The notes under the pieces are model-generated. The model was given only the letters and a program-made list of their open reading frames with translations. It made no database searches and was not told the origin of the DNA. Made by a program: the position numbers and the translations under genes. DNA of 64,000 nt, taken from contig CAYPZI010000003.1 in assembly GCA_964415185.1 (NCBI GenBank), forward strand, positions 9,651 through 73,650, written 5' to 3'. Positions 8,997 to 16,925 of the stretch are shown in pieces. Within the stretch, counting starts at the first letter, position 1. Every line of letters starts with the position of its first letter. Source of the stretch: CAYVBJ01 sp964415185. Lineage in GTDB: Bacteria; Bacteroidota; Rhodothermia; Balneolales; Balneolaceae.

Positions 8997-10093
8997 GATA
9001 GTACTCTCTTATTTATGATCCTGCCATTTGTTGTTACATAGTTCCTGAAAAGGTTGGCAGATAAACACGAATGAACAGGGCAGACCAAAACTTGATCCCG
9101 GCTTTTCAGGCTATCAAAATCCTGCTGATTCGAAATCGGGATTGTTCCGTGCTCCTGAGATAAAGCCCTTATGTGATGGCCGTTTGTCTGCACTAGATTA
9201 CTGCTCATTGATTCACGGCTAAAAGCAAGGCCAAAGGAGGGAGTATTTCCCACAGTTATGTAATCTTTGGAAAAATGCACAGCACCTCCATGTATTACAA
9301 CTCTTGAAGGTGAGTGGTTTGACTCGGCTATGGGGCAGATTAAAAAATATGCAACATCTTTCAGGCTGCAACTTCCAATATTAACCTGCATAAGGTCGTA
9401 AAAAACAAAATTTCCAGGTGAAATTTCTGTGGCCGGCGAGAATGTATCCAGAGTACTGCAAGACGGGGTATCACCGACAGAAAGTTCAGCACCAGCGAAA
9501 TCTTCTTTTAGCTTTTTAAGCGCTTCAAAAGACGGCTTTATGATATTTTTGATTTCATTGCCACTTCCTGCCCGGTAAGTTCGTCCATCATGAACATAAA
9601 ACCCGTGAAATGTACATTTTTTACTTTTCCCAATTTTTTTTACAAGCATATCAAGTGCTGTAAAGTCATCAGAAGGGACGCCTGTACGATTGTACCCGGC
9701 ATCGATTTCTATATAAATCTTCACAGGTCGATTCAATTTGGAGTCGAGAAAGGAAACACAATCAAGGTTGTTTACAAAGAGCCGGAGATCAGCGGATTTA
9801 GCCAGCAGCCCATTGATTTGATTGATTTGTGAATGATAAAAAGGAAAGGCGATGGTTATATTTTTCCAGCCGTCATTCATAAAGTAAGCAGCCATTTCAG
9901 GTGTCGAAACCGTAATTCCATCCGAATCATGATCTCTGAACCAATTTCCAATTTCTGCCGATTGATGTGTTTTAAAGTGTGGCCTGAATTTCACTCCTGC
10001 CTTCGACGCTTTCCGGACCATAATTTCTATATTTCGCCTGCATATATCTTCATCAACTATGGCAATCGGACGGTTAACGGAATCTAAATTCAT
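8993..10093 (-). CDS. D-serine dehydratase-like / D-threonine aldolase family PLP enzyme
   Basis: A 366-residue fold-type III PLP enzyme (alanine racemase-like N-terminal barrel plus DSD1-like C-terminal domain). The PLP lysine is Lys41 in FRPHFKTHQ. His341 and Cys343 in CPVHSC match the zinc-binding HxC pair of D-serine dehydratase and D-threonine aldolase. Such enzymes act on D-amino or beta-hydroxy amino acids in the cytoplasm; the exact substrate cannot be read from sequence. The start is ATG at 10093. It is transcribed away from the small gene at 10225, with a 131-base divergent promoter region between them, and is coupled to the downstream membrane protein. Confidence 0.85.
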   Translation of the reverse strand: MNLDSVNRPIAIVDEDICRRNIEIMVRKASKAGVKFRPHFKTHQSAEIGNWFRDHDSDGITVSTPEMAAYFMNDGWKNITIAFPFYHSQINQINGLLAKSADLRLFVNNLDCVSFLDSKLNRPVKIYIEIDAGYNRTGVPSDDFTALDMLVKKIGKSKKCTFHGFYVHDGRTYRAGSGNEIKNIIKPSFEALKKLKEDFAGAELSVGDTPSCSTLDTFSPATEISPGNFVFYDLMQVNIGSCSLKDVAYFLICPIAESNHSPSRVVIHGGAVHFSKDYITVGNTPSFGLAFSRESMSSNLVQTNGHHIRALSQEHGTIPISNQQDFDSLKSRDQVLVCPVHSCLSANLFRNYVTTNGRIINKRVLS

Positions 10094-10211
10094 TTCAGAA
10101 CTTAATTTTTGTTATAGGTAAATTTTTATACGAAATGGTAATGATACATAATTTCTGTTTCAACAAATGATTGAACTGACTATTTTGTTTTTATAGCAAA
10201 ATCAAAATTTT

Positions 10212-10217
10212 GGAGGT
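10212..10217 (+). promoter_or_regulatory. Strong Shine-Dalgarno (GGAGGT) deciding the 10225 start
   Basis: GGAGGT lies 7 bases before ATG 10225. A TTG at 10210 is in frame, but it overlaps the ribosome site itself and so is very unlikely to be the start. Strong sites of this kind are uncommon in the window. Confidence 0.8.
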
Positions 10218-10224
10218 AAAAATT

Positions 10225-10524
10225 ATGTACAGAGATTTGGCAGAAGCAATTGAAAGCCTGAAAGAAAGCGGAATAAAAAATCTGTTCACAGGTAATAACG
10301 ATGAAAAAGTAGTTGATAAATATCTTGCGGATTGTGATAAAATGAAAATTATGGCTTGCTATGAATTTGAAGCAGGAACCAACCCTGGAGATGAGTCATC
10401 TGTTTATGTGATCGAAACTCCCGAAGGCGAAAAAAGGTATGTTGTACTTAGTTATGGTTCGTATGCAAACCCTCACAAAACAAAATTGATCGACACTATC
10501 CTCCAAAAAAATGAACCGAAATAA
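10225..10524 (+). CDS. Small hypothetical protein (99 aa)
   Basis: I do not recognise this gene. With the ATG at 10225, fixed by the GGAGGT site just before it, it encodes 99 residues without a signal peptide or membrane segment, so it is probably cytoplasmic. It is acidic, starts with a helix (YRDLAEAIESLKESG), has a possible strand region (ESSVYVIETPEGEKRYVVLS) and ends in a helix. It stands alone on the plus strand, between the divergent PLP-enzyme gene and the converging phosphatase gene, which ends only 8 bases away. The strong ribosome site suggests good expression. Confidence 0.7.
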   Translation: MYRDLAEAIESLKESGIKNLFTGNNDEKVVDKYLADCDKMKIMACYEFEAGTNPGDESSVYVIETPEGEKRYVVLSYGSYANPHKTKLIDTILQKNEPK

Positions 10525-10532
10525 CATTATTA

Positions 10533-11366
10533 TTATCTGAGAGGATTCAGAAACCGATAAATACCTGATGCACTTGTGGCTTGAGATTCTTCTTTTTCTG
10601 TAAGGGAAAGTGTTCGCTCCCAGGAACCGTAAACGGGATTAGGCAGAACAAACCATCGTGTACCTATAAAACTCTCATAATTTTCTATCATCTGCTTTCT
10701 TACTAAAGGCGAGTGTTCTTTTGCGGGCAAAAAATCATTTAAATCATCGCCGACCATCATGAGTATTCGATAGCGGGCCGCTACCCATTTCCTGCGATTT
10801 ATTTTGGAACTCGTCCATGTAGCTCTTTCTCCCTTCAATAAAACCGTACGGATCCTGTCGTGCATTGGAAAACCATGCATTTTGAGATTATCAATGGTAT
10901 CAGCCATGAGGTTAGCATCCCTGTTGGAAACATAAAAAACCCTGATACCAAGTGAATCAGCCATTTTTGTAAACTTGACAGCACCCTTGATAGCTGTTGC
11001 ATTGCTTTCATATACCCAATCGGCCCATGATTCTTCGGAAAATGAATTGTTATCGAGGATCAACCTGGCTTGGTAGTAAGAATTGTCCAGAACCGTTTCG
11101 TCTATGTCTAAAACAATTGCAGGCGGTAATTTTGAAAATCCGGAATGCTGCTCAACAGAAGCAGTCCAGCTTGAATCTACAAGTGCTTCGGCAAGGTTGG
11201 CTTCAGCCTGTTTGTAAGTTTGAAGCGTAATGGCTTCATATTCTGCAGAATTCTGAACCCACAAGGTGGCCATAAGCGAAGGGTCATCATTCCGGGAAGC
11301 GATATTCAAAACCTGAGTTGTAGCTATAAAAGAAAATAATGCAAGTATTAAGTAGGTGCGTTTCAT
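10533..11366 (-). CDS. HAD class IIIB acid phosphatase, e(P4)/OlpA-like
   Basis: A 277-residue exported acid phosphatase or 5'-nucleotidase of the HAD superfamily. An N-terminal signal segment spans about residues 3-22. Motif I is VLDIDETVLDNS with Asp87 and Asp89, then VFYVSNRD as motif II, a lysine-bearing segment (GERATWTSSKINRRK), and MMVGDDLNDF as motif IV. Relatives are often lipoproteins, but no lipobox cysteine is visible here, so it is probably a soluble periplasmic form. These enzymes release phosphate from nucleotides such as NMN outside the cytoplasm. It converges on the small plus-strand gene; the 85 bases before 11452 are the divergent promoter area. Confidence 0.88.
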   Translation of the reverse strand: MKRTYLILALFSFIATTQVLNIASRNDDPSLMATLWVQNSAEYEAITLQTYKQAEANLAEALVDSSWTASVEQHSGFSKLPPAIVLDIDETVLDNSYYQARLILDNNSFSEESWADWVYESNATAIKGAVKFTKMADSLGIRVFYVSNRDANLMADTIDNLKMHGFPMHDRIRTVLLKGERATWTSSKINRRKWVAARYRILMMVGDDLNDFLPAKEHSPLVRKQMIENYESFIGTRWFVLPNPVYGSWERTLSLTEKEESQATSASGIYRFLNPLR

Positions 11367-11451
11367 TAATCGAAAATTTGTTGAATGTTAGGAGCGTAAA
11401 AATAGTGAATCCTCTTCATTGAAAAGAATATTTATTCTTATCTTCAGACAG

Positions 11452-11901
11452 ATGAAAAAAAGTAAGTCATTTGCAAAAAAATTGATCGGACGGATAGAGT
11501 ATGTCAGCTTTCCGGAATGGAATATGTCTGATATTGAGGCTAAAATTGATACTGGTGCCTATACGTCAAGTTTGCATTGCCACCATGTCGAGACATATAG
11601 CGAAGATGGTGTAAAAATGGTAAAATTTTTTCTGCTTGATCCCGATCATCCCGAATATGAAAAAATACCCCAACAAACGCAGGTTAAGAATATCCGGAAT
11701 GTAAAAAGTTCAAATGGACAGGTAGAACAAAGAATCGCCATTAAGACCGTAATGAAAATTGCCGGCAAATCTTATAAAATAGAATTAACATTGGCCGACC
11801 GTTCGAAAATGAAATACCCTGTTCTGCTTGGACGCCGGTTCCTTCAAAACAGGTTTTTAGTAGATGTATCAGGAAAATTTTTAAATAATAACAGTAACTA
11901 A
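11452..11901 (+). CDS. Retropepsin-like ATP-dependent zinc protease family (RimB-like)
   Basis: A 149-residue protein of the family annotated as putative ATP-dependent zinc protease (PF05618), whose fold resembles retroviral aspartic proteases. The catalytic-type motif is IDTGAYTSS with Asp33-Thr-Gly, and LLGRRFL near the C-terminus is the typical second signature. I chose ATG 11452; a TTG at 11419 in frame would add 11 hydrophobic residues and has no better ribosome site. The stop is immediately followed by the rimK ATG. Family members are often encoded beside RimK ligases, as in the Pseudomonas rimABK operon, so a role tied to glutamate-tail processing or RimK control is inferred. Confidence 0.85.
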   Translation: MKKSKSFAKKLIGRIEYVSFPEWNMSDIEAKIDTGAYTSSLHCHHVETYSEDGVKMVKFFLLDPDHPEYEKIPQQTQVKNIRNVKSSNGQVEQRIAIKTVMKIAGKSYKIELTLADRSKMKYPVLLGRRFLQNRFLVDVSGKFLNNNSN

Positions 11902-12837
11902 ATGAGCAGTAATAGGTTAAGAATTTTAATTTTATCCAGAAATAAATCGATTTATTCAACAAGCCGATTAACAGAAGAAATTGAAAACAGGGGACACAAC
12001 TGTTTGGTACTTGATCATTTGAAATGTGATATCGTCATTGAGCAAGACCGTCCAAGTGTTTACTATCAGGGTGAAGAGATAACGGGTATAGACGCAGTAA
12101 TCCCGAGGATAGGTGCATCTGTTACATTTTACGGAACCGCGGTTGTCAGGCAATTTGAAATGATGAATATATTTACTTCGGTTGAGTCTCAGGCTCTGGT
12201 AAGATCGCGCGATAAATTGCGAAGCCTTCAAATACTTGCCAGGTCCGGAATAGGATTGCCAAAAACGGTATTTACCAACTATTCAAAGGAAGTTAAAAAA
12301 ATAATTGAAAGTGTGGGTGGCGCGCCATTAATTGTGAAACTGCTTGAAGGCACCCAGGGGTACGGAGTTGTACTGGCGCCTACACGCAAGGCGGCCGAGT
12401 CGATCATAGATGCATTTCACAGTATGAAAGCGAGAATAATTGTCCAGGAATTCATCGAAGAGGCCGGGGGAGCTGATATAAGGGCTTTTATAGTAGACAA
12501 TAAAGTGGTTGGAGCTATGAAACGACAAGGCAAAGATGGGGAATTCAGATCCAATTTGCATCAGGGGGGAAGCGGTACGATTATAAAGCTAAGTTCAAAA
12601 GAAAAAAAAGCCGCCCTAACAGCAGCAAAAGCTATGGGCCTTTCAGTTGCAGGGGTAGACCTGTTACAGTCTAAAAGAGGCCCGCTTGTACTTGAAGTAA
12701 ATTCTTCTCCGGGAATTGAAGGCATAGAGAAAGTAACCGAAAAGAATATTGCAGGTGAAATTATAGACTTTGTTGAGAAAAGAGTTACTATGCAGCGATC
12801 CCGGAAAAAACGGAAGAAAATCAGTTCGAATGCCTGA
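11902..12837 (+). CDS. rimK: RimK family ATP-grasp alpha-L-glutamate ligase
   Basis: A 311-residue ATP-grasp ligase. The N-terminal region (LRILILSRNKSIYSTSRL, then AVIPRIGAS) is typical of RimK. The ATP-grasp core shows EFIEEAGGADIRAFIV, NLHQGGSG and the metal-binding LEVNSSPGIEGIE near the end. In E. coli RimK adds glutamates to the C-terminus of ribosomal protein S6 and can make poly-glutamate. The C-terminal tail here is very basic (RSRKKRKK). It starts directly after the protease-like gene and overlaps the next gene by 8 bases, so the three are probably one translational unit. Acceptor specificity cannot be deduced. Confidence 0.92.
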   Translation: MSSNRLRILILSRNKSIYSTSRLTEEIENRGHNCLVLDHLKCDIVIEQDRPSVYYQGEEITGIDAVIPRIGASVTFYGTAVVRQFEMMNIFTSVESQALVRSRDKLRSLQILARSGIGLPKTVFTNYSKEVKKIIESVGGAPLIVKLLEGTQGYGVVLAPTRKAAESIIDAFHSMKARIIVQEFIEEAGGADIRAFIVDNKVVGAMKRQGKDGEFRSNLHQGGSGTIIKLSSKEKKAALTAAKAMGLSVAGVDLLQSKRGPLVLEVNSSPGIEGIEKVTEKNIAGEIIDFVEKRVTMQRSRKKRKKISSNA

Positions 12838-13780
12838 GCATATAATAATGATCAACAATACTGAAATTGGCCAGGGCCATTCGGTAAATCTCAATCTTAC
12901 AATTGCAAGGCTTCCCACTCATACTGAAATTGATTTACCGGTAAGGGTAATACGCGCCGAAAAACCGGGGCCTGTAATACTTTTGACAGGAGGATTGCAC
13001 GGGGATGAAATTAACGGAATCGAAATTATTCGACGCCTTTTGTCCAATCACTTAAATGAGCTGCAAAGAGGAACCATTATTGCCATTCCCCTTGTGAATA
13101 TTTATGGATTTATACAGAATGTGAGGGGTGTGCCTGACGGCAAGGATATAAACAGAAGTTTTCCCGGAAATAAAACCGGATCGCTTGCAAACTTTGTCGC
13201 TTATATTTTGATGAGTGAAATAATTCCTCAAATAGATTATGGAATTGATTTTCACACAGGCGGGGCGAGCAGGGCAAACTATCCGCAGCTTCGATGCACA
13301 TTCAACATTGAAAAAAATATTGAACTTGCCAAAGCTTTTAACCCGCCGGTGATTCTGCATTCCGGTTTAATAGAAAAATCATTCAGAAAAGCAGCTTTTA
13401 AAAAAGGAAAGCATATTTTGGTTTTTGAAACCGGCGAATCATTGAGATATGATGAATTCGGTATACAGGAAGCAATAGACGGCACACTCAGGATGTTGCA
13501 TTATCTTGATATGATTGGGGATTCTCCGGAGCCTGGAATTATGACAGAGATTTACAGTAAAAGCACATGGATCAGGGCAAAATATGCGGGATTATTCAGG
13601 CCGAGGGTGCAATTGGGAGACCATATAAAAAAACGTCAACTTGTAGGAAGAATAACCGACCCATTTGGAATGGAGACCTTTAAAATCCAATCAAAGCAAG
13701 AGGGGCGGGTAATCGGTTTAAATAACAATCCCGTAATCCACAAAGGGGATGCATTAATTCATGTAGCATTTAAAAATTAG
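12830..13780 (+). CDS. Succinylglutamate desuccinylase / aspartoacylase family hydrolase
   Basis: A 316-residue zinc hydrolase of the AstE/AspA (M14-like) family. Zinc ligands are visible as GGLHGDE (His57, Glu60) and DFHTGG (His142). The C-terminal part is a beta domain (EGRVIGLNNNPVIHKGDALI) of the kind found in this family. An open frame runs upstream to TTG 12770, but that would lie far inside rimK; ATG 12830 overlaps the rimK stop by 8 bases and is preferred (12848 is a second option). The family removes acyl groups from amino acids, or C-terminal amino acids from peptides. Next to RimK it could trim what the ligase adds; that is inference. Confidence 0.87.
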   Translation: MPEHIIMINNTEIGQGHSVNLNLTIARLPTHTEIDLPVRVIRAEKPGPVILLTGGLHGDEINGIEIIRRLLSNHLNELQRGTIIAIPLVNIYGFIQNVRGVPDGKDINRSFPGNKTGSLANFVAYILMSEIIPQIDYGIDFHTGGASRANYPQLRCTFNIEKNIELAKAFNPPVILHSGLIEKSFRKAAFKKGKHILVFETGESLRYDEFGIQEAIDGTLRMLHYLDMIGDSPEPGIMTEIYSKSTWIRAKYAGLFRPRVQLGDHIKKRQLVGRITDPFGMETFKIQSKQEGRVIGLNNNPVIHKGDALIHVAFKN

Positions 13781-13784
13781 AGTA

Positions 13785-14114
13785 ATGAAGCCAGACCTTT
13801 TATTTCATATAACAACCAAACGAAGATGGTTTGAAAATACATCGGAAGGATGGTATAAACCGGAAAAGGCATATGAGGATTTCAGGATCGATTTGTTGAG
13901 TGCAGAAAATCTGAAACCGGTTTTAAATACCAAATACAAAGGATACAAGCACATTACTTTGATTGTTATTGACACGACAAGAATTGTGCACAATCTGCTT
14001 AGAGATGATAGCCACTATTATTTAAATAAGCCGTTAAATACAGATTCCGTTTTGGACAAGATAAAATTATCATCCGATAAACATGGATTGTTTGATATTG
14101 AAATCGAGACGTGA
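13785..14114 (+). CDS. DUF952-like protein
   Basis: A 109-residue protein whose N-terminus (LLFHITTKRRWFENTSEGWYKPE) matches the DUF952 pattern: FHITT, then a tryptophan and Y-x-P. The fold is thought to relate to ADP-ribosyltransferase-like domains, but no activity is established. The usual FIHCS motif after the first 25 residues is replaced by DFRIDLLSA, so a catalytic role is doubtful. It begins 4 bases after the aspartoacylase-like gene and is probably the last gene of the RimK cassette. The 169 bases after it are very AT-rich, with no clear terminator. Confidence 0.7.
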   Translation: MKPDLLFHITTKRRWFENTSEGWYKPEKAYEDFRIDLLSAENLKPVLNTKYKGYKHITLIVIDTTRIVHNLLRDDSHYYLNKPLNTDSVLDKIKLSSDKHGLFDIEIET

Positions 14115-14270
14115 TATCTAATTTTTTTATTATATAAGACAGAATAGTCTTTTATGAATTAAGCATATTTGTAATATACGTATTAATTAATTTATAAAAA
14201 ATATTTAATGTTATTGTAGAATAGATTAAATTTAGATAAGGCAAATAAAAAAATGTCTCTCGATAAGCAG

Positions 14271-14278
14271 AGGAGGTG
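14271..14278 (+). promoter_or_regulatory. Strong Shine-Dalgarno for tonB copy 1
   Basis: AGGAGGTG lies 5 bases before ATG 14284. An almost identical site (15071-15078) precedes the second tonB copy, so the ribosome site seems to have been duplicated with the gene. Confidence 0.7.
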
Positions 14279-14283
14279 TTATT

Positions 14284-14973
14284 ATGTTACCTGTAATAAA
14301 AATTCAAAAAAGCCAGTCACTCAGAAAACTTTATCCCATTCTCTTTGAAATCGGACTGATATTGTCATTACTTTTTACACTTTTCATGGTAAAAATCGAT
14401 TTTTATCCGGCAGAGGAAGAAATTGAATACGAGGTAAAGCAGGAAGTTGTCCAGATAGAAGAAATTGAAATGACCAGGCAAGATACACCACCGCCGCCGC
14501 CACCCAGGCCACCCGTGCCGGTTGAAGTTCCAAATGATGAAATCATTGTTCAGGAGAAACTGAATTTTGATTCGGAACTGAATTTGTCTGATAAGCTGCA
14601 CATACCGCCACCGCCGAAACCACAAGGGCCTGAGAAAGCTGAAGAGGGTGAAAATGAAATATTTGTAGTAGTTGAGCAAATGCCCGAACTCATAGGTGGT
14701 ATAGCTTCGGTTATGAAAGAAATAGAATACCCGGAGATGGCTTTAAGGGCAGGAATTGAAGGAAGGGTAGTTGTTCAATTTGTGATTGATGAACAGGGAA
14801 ATGTCGTAAACCCTGAAGTAATAAGGGGAATTGGCGGCGGATGTGATGAAGAAGCCGTCAGAGCCATTAAAAAAGCTAAATTTATACCGGGATTGCAACG
14901 AGGAGTACCCGTTAAAGTGAGATACAGTGTACCGATTACATTTAGTTTGGCATCGACAAAAAGTAGCAAATGA
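14284..14973 (+). CDS. tonB: TonB family energy transducer, copy 1
   Basis: A 229-residue TonB-like protein that would couple the inner-membrane proton gradient to outer-membrane receptors. One membrane segment spans about residues 20-37, followed by an acidic stretch, a proline-rich linker at 69-80 (TPPPPPPRPPVPVEVP) and a C-terminal TonB domain (about 140-226) with the YPEMALRAGIEGRVVVQFVI and KAKFIPGLQRG patterns. It is preceded by AGGAGGTG and followed by a close paralogue; only the central acidic linker has diverged much. No ExbB or ExbD gene is in the window. Confidence 0.92.
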   Translation: MLPVIKIQKSQSLRKLYPILFEIGLILSLLFTLFMVKIDFYPAEEEIEYEVKQEVVQIEEIEMTRQDTPPPPPPRPPVPVEVPNDEIIVQEKLNFDSELNLSDKLHIPPPPKPQGPEKAEEGENEIFVVVEQMPELIGGIASVMKEIEYPEMALRAGIEGRVVVQFVIDEQGNVVNPEVIRGIGGGCDEEAVRAIKKAKFIPGLQRGVPVKVRYSVPITFSLASTKSSK

Positions 14974-15022
14974 CACCAAACAACGGTACGGGAGTGAAAT
15001 CCAGTATCGTTCTATCTAAAGT

Positions 15023-15047
15023 CCGGCTGGTTTGTGTAATCAGCCGG
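15023..15047 (+). terminator. Hairpin between the two tonB genes
   Basis: CCGGCTG (15023-15029) pairs perfectly with CAGCCGG (15041-15047). The stem extends inward by a G-T and two T-A pairs, leaving a five-base TGTGT loop. No U tract follows, so it may act as an mRNA stabiliser or attenuator rather than a plain terminator. Confidence 0.5.
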
Positions 15048-15080
15048 TCACAAATCAAAGTTTAAAATTGAGGAGGTGTC

Positions 15081-15764
15081 ATGAGTAGGTTAAAAAATTT
15101 AATTTCGCACAGCAGCAATCTGAAAAAATATTATTATATCCATTTTGAAATGGGAATGATATTGTCACTGCTTTTCATGATCGCACTGTTCAAGATCGAT
15201 TTTTATCCAGAAGAAAAAGAAATCGAATACGTAAAATCGGAAGAAATTGTGCAGGTAGAAGAGATTGAGAGAACGAGGCAGGAGTCTTTACCGCCGCCGC
15301 CACCGAGGCCGCCTGTGCCGGTTGAAGTTCCGAATGATGAAATTATTACAGACATTGATATAAATATTGATTCGGAATTAAATATCTATGACCAGCCGAT
15401 TTTGTCGCAGGTTCCACCGAAAAAGGCAGAAACAAGTGAACAAGAAGAAGAGGATGATGAAATCTTTGTAATTGTTGAGGAGATGCCCAAACTCATTGGG
15501 GGAATTGCTTCAATAATGGAAGAAATTAAGTATCCTGAACTGGCCAGGAGAGCAAAAATTGAAGGAAGGGTCATTGTGGAATTTGTTGTTGATGAAAATG
15601 GGAATGTCTTGAACCCGAGAGTGATCAGGGGAATTGGCGGCGGATGTGACGAAGAAGCTCTCAGAGTAGTTAAAAAGGCTAAATTCATCCCGGGTTTACA
15701 ACGAGGAATGCCTGTTAAAGTAAGATACAATCTGCCGGTCACATTTATGCTTATGAATAAATAG
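15081..15764 (+). CDS. tonB: TonB family energy transducer, copy 2
   Basis: A 227-residue paralogue of the upstream TonB. It has the same order: membrane segment about residues 20-41, acidic region, identical PPPPPPRPPVPVEVPNDEII linker, a divergent acidic middle (SEQEEEDDE) and a C-terminal TonB domain with YPELARRAKIEGRVIVEFVV. The ribosome site AGGAGGTG sits just before ATG 15081. The 69 bases after the stop contain an AT-only dyad and a C-rich stretch before the converging peroxiredoxin gene. The two copies may serve different receptors or combine as heterodimers; this cannot be decided from sequence. Confidence 0.92.
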   Translation: MSRLKNLISHSSNLKKYYYIHFEMGMILSLLFMIALFKIDFYPEEKEIEYVKSEEIVQVEEIERTRQESLPPPPPRPPVPVEVPNDEIITDIDINIDSELNIYDQPILSQVPPKKAETSEQEEEDDEIFVIVEEMPKLIGGIASIMEEIKYPELARRAKIEGRVIVEFVVDENGNVLNPRVIRGIGGGCDEEALRVVKKAKFIPGLQRGMPVKVRYNLPVTFMLMNK

Positions 15765-15833
15765 CGTATAATATATATTATGTAAAGTTATATTATATAT
15801 ATCATGGGCGCCTACCCACCGCCCCCTGATTAG

Positions 15834-16298
15834 TTAGTCGGATAATGATTTCACCAACTTTTTAAAGTCCGGTAATTTTCCGGCATCCTCCAATACTTCG
15901 GCATACCTGATTTTTCCGCCCTTCCCAATTACAAAGGCCGATCTTTTTGCAACCCCTTTCATTCCAAAAAATTCATCGTAAAGACATCCATATTTTTCAG
16001 CTGCCTTTTTGTTGAAATCGCTTAGCAACTGAAAATTGAGGTTTTGAGATTTTTTAAATTCTTTCAACGTAAAAAAACTGTCCACACTGATTCCAAAAAC
16101 CTCGGCATCCAGGGATTCATAAATTTTCATATTATCTCTCGTTCTGCACAACTCATCCGTACAGACACTTGTAAAAGCAAGTGGAAAAAACAAAAGTACT
16201 ACATTCTTAGTTTTATGGGTTTTGGAAAGTGTAACCTCTTTCCCTTCGCTGTTTTTAAGTGTAAAGTCGGGGGCATTCATTCCCTTTTCAATTTTCAT
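15834..16298 (-). CDS. Peroxiredoxin, AhpC/TSA family (Bcp-like)
   Basis: A 154-residue peroxiredoxin that reduces hydrogen peroxide or organic peroxides in the cytoplasm. The active-site pattern PLAFTSVC places the peroxidatic cysteine at residue 46, with a second cysteine at 51 (VCTDELC), the spacing seen in atypical two-Cys Bcp-type enzymes. No signal peptide is present. It is the last gene of a minus-strand group, 7 bases after a membrane protein gene, and converges with tonB copy 2. Family and reaction are clear; the reductant is not. Confidence 0.92.
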   Translation of the reverse strand: MKIEKGMNAPDFTLKNSEGKEVTLSKTHKTKNVVLLFFPLAFTSVCTDELCRTRDNMKIYESLDAEVFGISVDSFFTLKEFKKSQNLNFQLLSDFNKKAAEKYGCLYDEFFGMKGVAKRSAFVIGKGGKIRYAEVLEDAGKLPDFKKLVKSLSD

Positions 16299-16305
16299 AA
16301 TTTGT

Positions 16306-16902
16306 TCAGTTAGTTTTTAATGTTAGGTCGTTGTACAACTCAGTAAATCCAATTACTACAGGTATCATTCCCAGGCTTAAAGGTACATCGATAACCCACC
16401 CGATTTCAGATATGTAATAAACACTTAAAATTTTATAGATAAATGATATGGCCAGGAGAACCAAACCCGATAAAAATGCAAAAACGTATCTTTTATTTTT
16501 ATTTAGCAAAATCAGAATTAAAAATGATACAATTACCGCAGCTGTGCCGAGCAACATGGCAATCAGAAAACTGACACTCTCATTTGTCACTCCCAGTGGA
16601 AAAAGGATGTAAGCGAAAAAGGGAAAAAAGACAAAAAAATAGGGAAATCCGTTTTGTCCCCGGATACTATTGCGAAGCAGAATCATTTCGATTGAAAGTA
16701 AACCGCAAAACGAAATTATACGTGCATGTGAACCGTATGCGGATACAATGTTCGTCGTGGCATCAAAATCAAGATATAAAAACAAAAGCCCTGACAGCGA
16801 AAGCAAGGTCAGAAAATATGTTGCCCCTGATTTATTCAGCTTAAATGTGAGATAGAGAATTGAAATTATTGTGCATACAATAACGAGAATCTGACTCCAC
16901 AC
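16306..16902 (-). CDS. Multi-pass membrane protein, unknown
   Basis: A 198-residue, very hydrophobic protein with about six or seven membrane segments spread along its length and short loops between them. I do not recognise the family. The start is GTG at 16902; no ATG lies near the first hydrophobic segment. It sits 7 bases before the peroxiredoxin gene and 23 bases after the DinB-like gene, so it is probably cotranscribed. No catalytic motif is visible. Confidence 0.65.
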   Translation of the reverse strand: MWSQILVIVCTIISILYLTFKLNKSGATYFLTLLSLSGLLFLYLDFDATTNIVSAYGSHARIISFCGLLSIEMILLRNSIRGQNGFPYFFVFFPFFAYILFPLGVTNESVSFLIAMLLGTAAVIVSFLILILLNKNKRYVFAFLSGLVLLAISFIYKILSVYYISEIGWVIDVPLSLGMIPVVIGFTELYNDLTLKTN

Positions 16903-16925
16903 TTTAAGTATCCTCTGTTTTAATA

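Noticed and set aside
12770..12829. TTG start 60 bases inside rimK for the aspartoacylase-like gene
   Set aside because: The extra residues do not look like family sequence, and ATG 12830 gives a normal short overlap.
15765..15833. AT-only dyad after tonB copy 2 as a terminator
   Set aside because: The arms align only with shifts and consist purely of A and T, so chance pairing is likely.
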